34,323 nucleotides of DNA from Gammaproteobacteria bacterium. Lineage in GTDB: Bacteria; Pseudomonadota; Gammaproteobacteria; Steroidobacterales; Steroidobacteraceae. The stretch is from the NCBI GenBank assembly GCA_003132025.1, contig PKWJ01000043.1, positions 34,246-68,568 of the forward strand, read 5' to 3'. The position numbers were made by a program, and so were the translations under genes. Below the pieces are notes generated by a model. It was not told where the DNA came from and ran no database searches. It saw only the letters and a list, made by a program, of their open reading frames with translations. Shown one piece after another: positions 1 through 7,740 of the stretch (its first letter is position 1; each line of letters opens with the position of its first letter).

Positions 1-66
1 ATTCCCCGTGTGTCCGATAACCTCTAAGCGGTGGTGCCTGGCCATTGGTTGAATTTCCTGGAGTGC

Positions 67-87
67 GGCCTAGGTGTCGACTAGGCC
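67..87 (-). terminator. Small inverted repeat at the end of lysS
   Basis: A perfect 7-bp inverted repeat, GGCCTAG and CTAGGCC, encloses a 7-nt loop (74-80). One arm contains the lysS stop codon (TAG, 81-83). No T-rich run follows on the minus strand, so it is not a canonical Rho-independent terminator. It could end or stabilise the lysS mRNA. In the remaining 66 bases to the window edge I see no gene. Confidence 0.3.
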
Positions 88-1580
88 TCGGGCCGCATCT
101 GCGGGAACAGCAGTACGTCGCGAATCGACGGCGAGTCGGTAAAGAACATCACCAGCCGATCGACTCCCAGTCCCAGTCCTGCGGTGGGTGGCATGCCGTA
201 TTCGAGCGCGCGGATGTAATCGGCGTCAAAGTGCATCGCCTCATCGTCGCCGGAATCCTTGCGTGCCGTCTGGGCGCGAAACCGCTCCGCCTGATCCTCC
301 GGATCGTTGAGTTCGGAAAAGCCGTTCGCGAGCTCGCGACCGGCGAGGAAGAATTCGAAACGATCGGTGAGAAACGGGTCGGCATCGTTGGCGCGCGACA
401 GCGGCGACACCTCGGCCGGATAGGCATAGACGAAGGTCGGGTCGAACAGCGTATGCTCGACGGTCTTCTCGAAGATCTCGATCTGCAGCTTGCCGGCGCG
501 ATCATGCTCCTTGTAGGGAATACCGAGCCGTTCACAGGCGGCGCGCAGGTATGGCACATCGCGCAGATGGCCGCGCTCCAGCACCGGATTGTGCTCCATG
601 ATCGCCTCCTCCACCGTGATGCGCCTGAATGGCTTGGCCAGGTCGTATTCGCGCCCCTGGTAGCTCACCCGCCGCGACCCCAGCAGCGAATCGGCCAGCC
701 CGTGCAGCACCCGCTCGATCAGTTCCATCAGCTCGTGGTAGTCGGTGTAGGCCCAGTACAACTCGAGCATCGTGAACTCGGGATTGTGCTGCGTTGACAG
801 GCCTTCATTTCGAAAATTGCGGTTGATCTCGTACACCCGCTCGAGTCCGCCGACGATCAGGCGCTTCAGGTACAGCTCCGGTGCGATGCGCAGGTACATG
901 TCCAGATCGAGCGCATTGTGGTGCGTCTTGAACGGACGCGCGGCGGCACCGCCCGGAATGGGCTGCATCATCGGCGTCTCGACCTCCATGAAATCGAGCG
1001 CGTCGAGATAATCGCGCAGATAGCGCAACACCCGCGTGCGGGTGCGGAACACCTCGCGGCTGGCCTGGTTCATCACCAGATCGACGTAACGCTGGCGATA
1101 GCGCTGCTCGGTATCGGCCAACCCGTGCCACTTGTCCGGCAACGGCCGCAGCGACTTGGTCAGAAGTACCAGACGTTCGACCCGCACCGACAGCTCGCCG
1201 GTCCGGGTGCGAAACAGCGCTCCCTCCGCCCCCAGGAAATCGCCGACGTCGTAGCCCTTGAACTCCTCATACGACGCCCCGAGCGTGCTCTCCTGCAGGA
1301 ACAGCTGGATCTGGCCGCTGCGGTCCGCGATCTTGGCGAAACTCGCCTTGCCCATGACGCGCTTGAACATCATGCGTCCGCCCACACGCACCTGCACCGG
1401 GTTGGCCTCGAACCAGTCGGCATCGCGATCGGTGTAGGTGGTGAGCAGTTGTGCCGCCAGCGCATCGCGCCGGAAATCATTCGGAAATGCCACCCCGCGC
1501 TCGCGCCAGGCGCCAAGCTTGGCGCGCCGCTCGGCGATCAGGCGGTTCTCGTCATCGCCGTCGTCATCATCAGCACTCAT
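81..1580 (-). CDS. lysS: Lysyl-tRNA synthetase, class II
   Basis: This enzyme charges tRNA-Lys with lysine in the cytoplasm. The 499-residue product has the full class II layout. An N-terminal OB-fold anticodon-binding domain (about residues 60-145) precedes the catalytic domain. Motif 1 lies near 199-211 (EVETPMM, then PIPGG), motif 2 near 250-275 ([11 protein letters not shown], then HNPEFTMLE) and motif 3 at 468-476 (GLGLGVDRL). Length is normal for bacterial LysRS. The extreme N terminus is very acidic ([10 protein letters not shown]). The ATG overlaps the prfB stop in an ATGA junction, so the two genes are probably translationally coupled. It is the last gene of the rpfE-recJ-prfB-lysS run. 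The prfB-lysS pairing is common in proteobacteria. Confidence 0.97.
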   Translation of the reverse strand: MSADDDDGDDENRLIAERRAKLGAWRERGVAFPNDFRRDALAAQLLTTYTDRDADWFEANPVQVRVGGRMMFKRVMGKASFAKIADRSGQIQLFLQESTLGASYEEFKGYDVGDFLGAEGALFRTRTGELSVRVERLVLLTKSLRPLPDKWHGLADTEQRYRQRYVDLVMNQASREVFRTRTRVLRYLRDYLDALDFMEVETPMMQPIPGGAAARPFKTHHNALDLDMYLRIAPELYLKRLIVGGLERVYEINRNFRNEGLSTQHNPEFTMLELYWAYTDYHELMELIERVLHGLADSLLGSRRVSYQGREYDLAKPFRRITVEEAIMEHNPVLERGHLRDVPYLRAACERLGIPYKEHDRAGKLQIEIFEKTVEHTLFDPTFVYAYPAEVSPLSRANDADPFLTDRFEFFLAGRELANGFSELNDPEDQAERFRAQTARKDSGDDEAMHFDADYIRALEYGMPPTAGLGLGVDRLVMFFTDSPSIRDVLLFPQMRPEA

Positions 1581-2672
1581 AGTCCCGCCTTCAGGCTCGC
1601 TTCCAGGAACTGATCCAGATCACCGTCGAGCACCGCCGCGGTGTTGCCCACCTCCACTCCGGTGCGAAGGTCCTTGATGCGCGACTGATCGAGCACGTAG
1701 GAGCGGATCTGATGGCCCCAGCTGACGTCTGATTTCGAATCTTCCAGCACCTTTGCCGCCGCATTGCGTTTATTCACCTCGAGTTCGTACAGCTTGGCCT
1801 TCAGCATCTTCATCGCGGTAGCGCGATTCTTGTGCTGGCTGCGCTCGTTCTGGCAGGCAACGACGATGCCCGACGGCATATGCGTGATGCGAACGGCGGA
1901 TTCGGTCTTGTTGACATGCTGGCCGCCGGCGCCGCTGGAGCGATATACGTCCATCCTAAGGTCCGCCGGATTGATCTCGATATCGATACTTTCATCTATT
2001 TCCGGCGACACGAATACCGAGGCAAACGAGGTATGGCGCCGGTTGCCGGAATCAAATGGCGATTTGCGCACCAGGCGATGCACGCCGGTCTCGGTCCGCA
2101 ACCAGCCGTAGGCATATTCACCCTGCACCGAGACCGTGGCGCTCTTGATGCCGGCAACTTCACCTGGACTTGAATCGATGACCTCGCTCGAGAAGCCGTG
2201 CGCGGCGCCCCAACGAAGGTACATCCGCAACAGCATCTGTGCCCAGTCCTGCGCCTCGGTACCGCCGGCGCCGGCCTGGATATCCAGAAACGCGCTGTGC
2301 GCGTCCATCTCACCGCGGAACATGCGCTTGAATTCGAGCTTGCGCACCCCGGCCTCAAGGTCGCCGGCATCACGCTCGATCTCGAGCGCGGCGGATTCAT
2401 CGTTCTCCGCCTCGGCCAACTCGAGTAGTTGCGCTGCATCGCTCACGGCATTGCTGGTGCGATCGAGCTCGCCGAGTTCGGCAACCAGGCGCGCGCGCTC
2501 GCGTCCCAGCTCCTGGGCGCGTTCTGGCGCGCTCCAGATGGCGGGATCCTCCAGCTCGCGGCTGACCTCTTCTAGGCGCTCTTTCTTGCGGTCGTACTCA
2601 AAGAAACCCCCTCAAGGAGACGGCGCGTTCCTCGAGATCTTTGAGCGTACGTTTGAGCTGGCTGACTTCCAT
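1577..2672 (-). CDS. prfB: Peptide chain release factor 2, joined by a programmed +1 frameshift
   Basis: RF2 reads UGA and UAA stop codons and triggers peptide release on the ribosome. The gene is in two frames. An ATG at 2672-2670 opens a 24-codon leader ending ...SLRGFL, then an in-frame TGA (2600-2598). The main body runs in the +1 frame from GAG (2599-2597) to the stop at 1579-1577. The joined product is 364 residues, against 365 in E. coli. The stop-recognition tripeptide SPF falls at 204-206 and the catalytic GGQ at 249-251, each one residue from its E. coli position. After the shift the protein reads [12 protein letters not shown], as expected of the family. The frameshift is autoregulatory: low RF2 gives more shifting. 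recJ ends 27 nt upstream, and lysS starts in an ATGA overlap. Confidence 0.95.
2598..2612 (-). promoter_or_regulatory. RF2 programmed +1 frameshift site
   Basis: On the minus strand the sequence reads AGG GGG TTT CTT TGA followed by G. The Shine-Dalgarno-like AGGGGG (2612-2607) stimulates slippage. CTT (2603-2601) is the slippery codon, and TGA (2600-2598) is the stop that RF2 itself reads. Spacing between AGGGGG and CTT is the same 3 nt as in E. coli. The base after TGA is G, where C is the usual base. The first shifted residue is therefore Glu instead of Asp. Confidence 0.93.
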
Positions 2673-2699
2673 CGAACGATTCTAGCAGGCCGGCACCGA

Positions 2700-4430
2700 T
2701 TATGCGGGCAGCAGATACTCGACCACGAACTGCAGGCGCCGCTCGCCCATGTATTCGTTGCTGTCCAGGCGGTAAATCAACCGCGCCGCACCGCTCGGCA
2801 GCGGCATCCCGCGCGCAGCGCCGTCTGCGAAATTGAACGCGATGGCGTCGAACTGCCCGCGCCCCTCCGGGGCACTCAGACCGAGTTTCAGATGGCGTTC
2901 GCCGACCAGGCGCGCGGATTGGATGCGAAACACGCCGTCGAACACTGGCTCCGGAAAACCCGGACCCCAGGGTCCGCCGGCGCGTAACGCCGTCGCCAGC
3001 GGCAACGCCAGCTCATCCACGAGCAACTCGCCGTCGGTCTCGATCACGTCCGGCGAGCCCAGTCGGGCCAGCGCACTGCTGCATTCGGCATCGAAGGCAG
3101 CGGCGAACTGATCGAGCAGCGCGGCCTCCAGTGTCACGCCGGCGGCCATCGCATGGCCGCCGAATTTCTGGATCAGCAGCGGATTGCGCGTCGCGATCGC
3201 ATCGAGCAAGTCGCGCACATGGATGCCGGGGATCGAGCGTGCCGAGCCACGCAGCGTGGTAGCGTCGACTCTCGCAAAAGCGATCACTGGACGGCGCACG
3301 CGCTCCTTGACCCGGCTGGCAACCAGGCCCACTACGCCCTGGTGCCAGCCAGCATCAAACAGGCATACCCCTGCCCGCGTCACGCCGCTGCCCGGATCGC
3401 CCAGCACCCGGATCGCGGACAGCGCCTGAGCCTGCATCTTCGCCTCGATCTGCCGGCGCTGGCTATTGAGCGCATCGAGCTCGTGCGCGGCGGCGCGGGC
3501 CTCATCGAGTGCATCGCTCAACAGGCAACGGATCCCGATCGACATGTCGGCCAGCCGGCCGGCGGCGTTGAGCCGCGGCGCCACCGCAAAGCCCAGATCA
3601 GACGCCACCAGAGTGGCCGGATTGCGGCGCGCCACCTCGAGCAGGGCGGTGATCCCGGGCACGCAGCGCCCGGCGCGAATGCGCGCCAGCCCGTGCGCCA
3701 CCAGGATGCGATTGTTGGCATCGAACGGCACGACATCAGCCACGGTTCCCAGTGCCACAAGGTCCAGCAGCTCAGCCGCCATGAGCGCAGCGGGTGGCAG
3801 CGCTCGACGCTGCTCCAGCACCCGGCGCAGCGCCGCGATCACATAGAACGCCACCCCAACGCCGGCCAGAGCACGGCTGCCGAAAGAGCTGCCCGGCAGG
3901 TTCGGATTGACGATGACGTTGGCATGCGGCAGCTCGCGGCCGGGTAGATGATGATCGGTAATCAGCACCTCAATGCCCGCGGCACGAGCCGCGGCAACGC
4001 CGGCGTTGCTGGCAATGCCGTTGTCCACCGTCACGATCAGGGCCGGGCACTGCGTGGCCGCCAGCGCCACGATCTCCGGGGTGAGCCCGTAGCCGAATTC
4101 GAAGCGATTGGGCACCAGAAAGTCCACCGCCGCAAAGCCCCAGCTGCGCAGCGCACGCACCAGCACAGCCGTGCTGGTGGCGCCGTCGGCATCGAAATCG
4201 CCAATAATCAATATCAGGCCGCCGCGTTGGCGGTGTGCATACAGCAGCTCCGCGGCCGCCTCGACCCCAGCTAGGGTTCCGATAGGAAGCAGCTGCTGCA
4301 TCGACAGCTCCAGGTCGTGCGGACTGCGCACGCCGCGCGCTGCATACACCCGCTGCAGCACCGGATGCATCTGCGGATCGAGCACCACAGCACTCTGCGG
4401 GGCGGCGCGGCGTACGATCGTGAGATTCAC
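2700..4430 (-). CDS. recJ: Single-stranded-DNA-specific 5'-3' exonuclease RecJ
   Basis: RecJ degrades single-stranded DNA 5' to 3' in recombination (RecF pathway), mismatch repair and base-excision repair. The predicted 576-residue product matches E. coli RecJ (577). DHH-superfamily motifs appear in order: DFDADG (about 78-83), VDNGI (about 135-139), DHH (159-161), GTVADVVPF, APRLNAAGRL, and the DHHA1 motif KFGGHAMAAG. I chose the GTG at 4430-4428, which overlaps the stop of the upstream rpfE-like gene as GTGA. The frame stays open upstream to 4574, but that extension lies inside the neighbour and does not resemble RecJ. A C-terminal OB-like domain follows the DHHA1 motif. Confidence 0.95.
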   Translation of the reverse strand: MNLTIVRRAAPQSAVVLDPQMHPVLQRVYAARGVRSPHDLELSMQQLLPIGTLAGVEAAAELLYAHRQRGGLILIIGDFDADGATSTAVLVRALRSWGFAAVDFLVPNRFEFGYGLTPEIVALAATQCPALIVTVDNGIASNAGVAAARAAGIEVLITDHHLPGRELPHANVIVNPNLPGSSFGSRALAGVGVAFYVIAALRRVLEQRRALPPAALMAAELLDLVALGTVADVVPFDANNRILVAHGLARIRAGRCVPGITALLEVARRNPATLVASDLGFAVAPRLNAAGRLADMSIGIRCLLSDALDEARAAAHELDALNSQRRQIEAKMQAQALSAIRVLGDPGSGVTRAGVCLFDAGWHQGVVGLVASRVKERVRRPVIAFARVDATTLRGSARSIPGIHVRDLLDAIATRNPLLIQKFGGHAMAAGVTLEAALLDQFAAAFDAECSSALARLGSPDVIETDGELLVDELALPLATALRAGGPWGPGFPEPVFDGVFRIQSARLVGERHLKLGLSAPEGRGQFDAIAFNFADGAARGMPLPSGAARLIYRLDSNEYMGERRLQFVVEYLLPA

Positions 4431-5440
4431 GCCAGCGTCTCCCACCACGGGCGAGAGCTGCGCCAGAATCGGACCAGGTCGAGCCAGCGCACGCTGTACG
4501 CGCGCGGTCCGATGAGCAGCCGCAGCACCGACGCGCGCCGCTGCCGCACGGCACGCAACGCCGCGGGCAACCAACGCTGCTCGAGCTGCAGCAGTGCTGC
4601 CGTCAGGCCTTGCGGCTGCAGCAGCGGGTAGAGGAACACGCTATCCGACCGCGCGGCGAGCACGGACGCGTCGAAAGCCGCCGGCAGCGCATGAACCGCG
4701 CCGCCCTGCAGCCGCCAAAGCGCCTCGGCGTAGGTATCGCAGCCGTAAAGCTGCGCGGCCGTCGCAGGGGCCGCCACAGGAGCCGCCGGCACAGTCGAGT
4801 TTGGACCGGCACCCCAAAGCCAGAGTGTAGTCACCGGCAGCTCACCGCGGCGAGCGCGCTCAGCATTGAGCGGGTGCTCATACAGCCACATCTCCATCTC
4901 GGCTCCCAGGCATCGCAGTGTCCCCGCCCCTTCGCCGCGTGGCAAACCGGCAGTGGGATCGCTGCCGGCAAAATACGCCGGATCGGCGCCGCTCGCCTCG
5001 ATGGCGGGACCTGACAGCAACAACTCGCGCTGCCCCAGCGCCCGCAGCTCCCATGCCGTCCCAGCGAATACCTGTGCAAAGTCGTCCACCAGCCGCTGCT
5101 GCTGTACGCTGTCGAGCCGCAGCAGGCCCGCAGGATGCAGATGCACACTATCGAGCCCGGCAAAGTAATGAACCGGCGTGGCAAGCCACACCTGGCCAGG
5201 TCCCCGTCCGACCGCTGGTCGCGCCGGCCACGCGGCGGCCACGGCGGCGGACGGTGCGAAAGTGCGCCCCGCGACACTAGCGTTGCGCGCCGCCAGCCAG
5301 CGGCGCCAGTCCGGCGCCAGCGCCGTCACGCGCGCGCGCGCCAGCGTACTTTCGAACAACGGCAGGCGTGGCAGGCCGGCACCGTCGTCGTGCGGCGCGG
5401 CTGAAAAAAAATCAGTAAGGATAAAGACCAGTTCGGCCAC
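4427..5440 (-). CDS. RpfE-like conserved protein (phosphoglycerate-mutase-annotated family)
   Basis: This 337-residue cytoplasmic protein has no signal peptide or membrane segment. It resembles the family called RpfE in Xanthomonas and often loosely labelled 'phosphoglycerate mutase' in betaproteobacteria. The biochemical role is not established. Recognisable blocks are ATPVHYFAGLDSVHL (87-101), MWLYEHPLNAERARRG (184-199) and LPVTTLWLWGAG (201-212). The position immediately upstream of recJ-prfB-lysS, with a GTGA overlap to recJ, matches the Xanthomonas rpf region and strengthens the assignment. The start is a GTG at 5440-5438. A run of eight T lies at codons 10-13 and could slip. The rest is Ala/Arg/Leu-rich. 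I do not claim enzyme activity. Confidence 0.75.
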   Translation of the reverse strand: MAELVFILTDFFSAAPHDDGAGLPRLPLFESTLARARVTALAPDWRRWLAARNASVAGRTFAPSAAVAAAWPARPAVGRGPGQVWLATPVHYFAGLDSVHLHPAGLLRLDSVQQQRLVDDFAQVFAGTAWELRALGQRELLLSGPAIEASGADPAYFAGSDPTAGLPRGEGAGTLRCLGAEMEMWLYEHPLNAERARRGELPVTTLWLWGAGPNSTVPAAPVAAPATAAQLYGCDTYAEALWRLQGGAVHALPAAFDASVLAARSDSVFLYPLLQPQGLTAALLQLEQRWLPAALRAVRQRRASVLRLLIGPRAYSVRWLDLVRFWRSSRPWWETLA

Positions 5441-5460
5441 GATGTCGTATCGTACCGGTC

Positions 5461-5829
5461 ATGCGGCTCTCACTCGACTCGGACCCGCGCATCAACCTCG
5501 TGCGCCGTTACGAACCCGGCGTGATTGTCATCGGCGAGCAGCGCATCACCCGACCCTGCATCGTCACGCCGCAGCAGCTGCTACTCGATTGGAGCGCAAG
5601 CTCGATCGGCGAACTGTCCGAATCCGACCTCGAGCCGCTACTGGCGCAGCGCACCGATATCGTGCTGCTGGGTGAGGGAGAAACCCAGCAGCTGCCCGGC
5701 AGCTCCCTGCGCACGCTGTTTCGCGCTCAGGGAATTGCCCTTGAATGCATGAGTCTCGGCGCGGCGTGTCGAACGTACAACATCCTGGCGAGCGAGGCAC
5801 GCAGCGTGCTCGCTGGATTGTTTCCGTAA
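5461..5829 (+). CDS. Mth938-like domain protein (DUF498 family)
   Basis: A 122-residue product that looks like the small proteobacterial Mth938-domain proteins, related to mitochondrial NDUFAF3. Typical features are GVIVIGEQRITRPCIV near the start, LLLDW, then a Rossmann-like half with DIVLLGEGE (about 66-74), a segment rich in polar residues, and ECMSLGAACRTYNIL near residues 95-110. Bacterial function is unknown. NDUFAF3 assists complex I assembly in mitochondria, but that role cannot be transferred here. It is the only plus-strand gene between rpfE and pcm. It diverges from the rpfE-like gene with 20 bp between start codons and converges on pcm across a 379-bp gap. No strong Shine-Dalgarno is visible upstream of the ATG. 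Confidence 0.8.
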   Translation: MRLSLDSDPRINLVRRYEPGVIVIGEQRITRPCIVTPQQLLLDWSASSIGELSESDLEPLLAQRTDIVLLGEGETQQLPGSSLRTLFRAQGIALECMSLGAACRTYNILASEARSVLAGLFP

Positions 5830-6208
5830 CAAAAAGAGAGGTGCGGCTGGAAGCGCACCCGAAGAAGACACAGGGAGAGAAAGATCATCCAACTGCCCCC
5901 AACTGCTCGAAGCTGACCGAATCGAGCAATTGTTCCCGCTTCGCGCTTTTTTGTTCTCGTTATAGAAACTGATTATTTTTGTTGCTCTTAAGACGTGGTC
6001 TTCCCCTGTTCACCCCTGTGTCTTCTTCGTGTGCGCCTCCCCGTTTTTTAAGCCGTCTGTCGTGTAAGACAGACACTGGAAAGATAGTAAGCCGGTCCGA
6101 CACGCATTTACAAGCGTCCGAATTTTCACCCTTTACAATCCGCAGGTTATACGCGTTAATTAAGGTCGAAAATTTAATGTGAATACTAGGGCGCGTGCGC
6201 TTACCGCG
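5830..6208. other. 379-bp intergenic region between convergent genes
   Basis: This is the only gap over 300 bp. It is visibly more A+T-rich than its surroundings and lies between the 3' ends of the Mth938-like gene and pcm. It holds a long inverted repeat (5849-6040) and a perfect 7-bp hairpin at 6055-6074 (GTCTGTC, 6-nt loop, GACAGAC). A further 7-bp stem lies at 5904-5928 (TGCTCGA and TCGAGCA), and an AT-rich stretch at 6110-6185 contains promoter-like hexamers. No reading frame here resembles a protein, and I see no tRNA. Confidence 0.7.
5849..6040. repeat. 27-bp near-perfect inverted repeat with 138-bp spacer
   Basis: The arms 5849-5875 and 6014-6040 match at 25 of 27 positions when one is reverse-complemented. 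One of the two differences would still form a G-U pair. A second potential stem, AAGATCAT (5881-5888) with GTGGTCTT (5995-6002), lies just inside and would extend the rod. T-tracts lie outside both arms: TTTTTT at 6044-6049 on the plus strand, and five T on the minus strand (5831-5835). A transcript from either side could therefore fold and terminate. Possibilities are a bidirectional terminator for the convergent genes, a structured small RNA, or a MITE-like repeat. The sequence does not decide between them. Confidence 0.75.
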
Positions 6209-6871
6209 TTAGCCGGTGCCGCCCAGCAGCGGCACGAAGGCGACCGATCCGAGCACCCGCCGTTCGATGCCCTGCTCGCGTCGCGTGAGCCGCACCAGCT
6301 GCTGTGCGCCTTCGGGCCCGACCGGCACGATCAGCCGGCCGCCGATCGCCAGTTGCCCCACCAGAGTCTCGGGAATCGACAGCGGCGCGGCCGCGATCAG
6401 AATGCCATCGAACGGTGCCTGGGTTTTCCAACCCTGCGTGCCGTCGCCGTGACGAAAGCGCGTGTCACGGATCTGCAGCTCCTTGAGGCGTTCGCGCGCG
6501 CGTTTGAGCAGCGCCGCGATGCGCTCGACCGAATACACGCGTCCGACCAATGGTGCGAGCACGGCGGTCTGGTAGCCGCACCCGGTGCCGATCTCGAGCA
6601 CCTTGCCCAGCGGCCCACCCTCGAGCAGCGCCTCGGTCATCCGGGCGACGATGTAAGGCTGGGATATGGTCTGGCCGAAACCAATCGGCAGCGCGGTGTC
6701 CTCATAGGCCCGGCTCGCCAGCGCCTCGTCGACGAAGATATGGCGCGGCACGTTGCGGATTCGATCCAGCACCGCGGGATTGACGATGCCCTGATCGCGC
6801 AGCCGTTGCACCAGGCGATCGCGGGTGCGCGCCGAGGTCATGCCGATGCCGGCAAAGCGCGGGTCGTTCAT
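6209..6871 (-). CDS. pcm: Protein-L-isoaspartate O-methyltransferase
   Basis: Pcm uses S-adenosylmethionine to methylate L-isoaspartyl residues in aged proteins and start their repair. The 220-residue product carries the family hallmarks: [18 protein letters not shown], then the SAM-binding motif [30 protein letters not shown] and [10 protein letters not shown], ending FVPLLGG. The ATG at 6871-6869 is preceded by GGAGGCG, a strong ribosome-binding site, and lies 10 nt after surE. An ATG further inside at [10 protein letters not shown] is closer to the E. coli start but lacks as good a site. The surE-pcm pair is conserved in proteobacteria. The nlpD and rpoS genes that often follow are absent. 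Confidence 0.95.
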   Translation of the reverse strand: MNDPRFAGIGMTSARTRDRLVQRLRDQGIVNPAVLDRIRNVPRHIFVDEALASRAYEDTALPIGFGQTISQPYIVARMTEALLEGGPLGKVLEIGTGCGYQTAVLAPLVGRVYSVERIAALLKRARERLKELQIRDTRFRHGDGTQGWKTQAPFDGILIAAAPLSIPETLVGQLAIGGRLIVPVGPEGAQQLVRLTRREQGIERRVLGSVAFVPLLGGTG

Positions 6872-6881
6872 CGCCTCCGGC

Positions 6882-7634
6882 TCATAACCCTTCCAGCCAC
6901 TGCCCGATGGTCGGCAATGCCGCATGGCGCGTCAGGTCGATCTGCAGCGGGGTCACGGATACCCAGCCATTCTCCACCGCCAGAAAGTCGGTGCCGGCGC
7001 CGGCGTCGGCACCTGCTCCGGCCGGACCAATCCAATACACCGGCTGGCCGCGGGGATTACGCGCCGGAATGACGGCATCGGAGCGATGGCGGAATCCCAG
7101 CCGCGTACTGGAAAAGCCGGCCAACTCGGAGTAAGGCCGATCGGGCACGTTGACGTTGAGTATCAGCGCCCGATCGAGCGGCCGCTGCAACAGCGCCGCA
7201 ACCAGGCGCTGCGCCACGCGCGCGGCGGTATCAAAGTGCCGCCCTCCGCCGGGACAGGTGCACAGCGAGATCGCTATGGTCGGCAAACCCAGGAAGCGGC
7301 CCTCGATCGCCGCTGCGACGGTGCCGGAATAAAGCACATCGTCCCCTAGATTGGCCCCGTCATTGATCCCCGAGGCCACCATGTCGAACTCGAAATCGAA
7401 CACCCCGGAGATCGCCAGGTGGACGCAGTCGGTCGGCGTCCCCGCGACGTAATACACCCCGGGTTCGGACTCAAGCACGCGCAGCGGCGCATCGAGCGTC
7501 AGGGAGTTGCCGGCGCCGCTGCGGTTTCGGTCCGGCGCGACCACCGTAACCTCGCCCAGCGACGCCATGGCGGCGCGCAACTGCGAGATACCCTCGGCAC
7601 GATATCCGTCATCGTTACTGACGAGTATTTTCAC
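6882..7634 (-). CDS. surE: 5'/3'-nucleotidase SurE
   Basis: SurE is a metal-dependent nucleoside-monophosphate phosphatase linked to stationary-phase survival. At 250 residues it is close to the E. coli length. The metal-site residues fall at the canonical places: D8 and D9 in SNDDG, S39 in [10 protein letters not shown] and N95 in [10 protein letters not shown]. The segment [16 protein letters not shown] also fits. A short Gly/Ala/Asp-rich stretch near residues 204-215 looks like a loop expansion. The start is GTG (7634-7632) with no clear Shine-Dalgarno. The gene diverges from the Smr-domain gene across 106 bp and is followed by pcm. Confidence 0.95.
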   Translation of the reverse strand: MKILVSNDDGYRAEGISQLRAAMASLGEVTVVAPDRNRSGAGNSLTLDAPLRVLESEPGVYYVAGTPTDCVHLAISGVFDFEFDMVASGINDGANLGDDVLYSGTVAAAIEGRFLGLPTIAISLCTCPGGGRHFDTAARVAQRLVAALLQRPLDRALILNVNVPDRPYSELAGFSSTRLGFRHRSDAVIPARNPRGQPVYWIGPAGAGADAGAGTDFLAVENGWVSVTPLQIDLTRHAALPTIGQWLEGL

Positions 7635-7740
7635 GGAAGGATATTTTCAGGAACAACGGGCGGACGCTGCCTTAAACGGCACAATGGCCAACGGGCGCGC
7701 CAATATACTTCAATGCCCGCGTCGGGAGGAGCGAGCTGCG
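7635..7740. promoter_or_regulatory. Divergent promoter region between surE and the Smr gene
   Basis: These 106 bp separate two divergent start codons and should hold both promoters. TATACT at 7704-7709 on the plus strand is a good -10 hexamer 31 nt before the Smr ATG. The same bases read TATATT on the minus strand. No convincing -35 hexamer lies 16-18 bp away for either, so the assignment is weak. A strong ribosome-binding site, GGGAGGA (7724-7730), serves the Smr gene. Confidence 0.35.

Noticed and set aside
1577-2446. prfB read as a 289-residue protein from an internal ATG
   Set aside because: This would drop the N-terminal domain. The upstream leader with the classic frameshift cassette gives a full-length 364-residue RF2.
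5849-6049. 6S RNA (ssrS) as the identity of the long inverted repeat
   Set aside because: The size and rod shape are suggestive, but I cannot find the conserved blocks I associate with gammaproteobacterial 6S RNA (such as a GAGCCGATA-like 5' segment and a CACCTTGAAC-type 3' hairpin). The usual neighbour ygfA/fthC is also absent.
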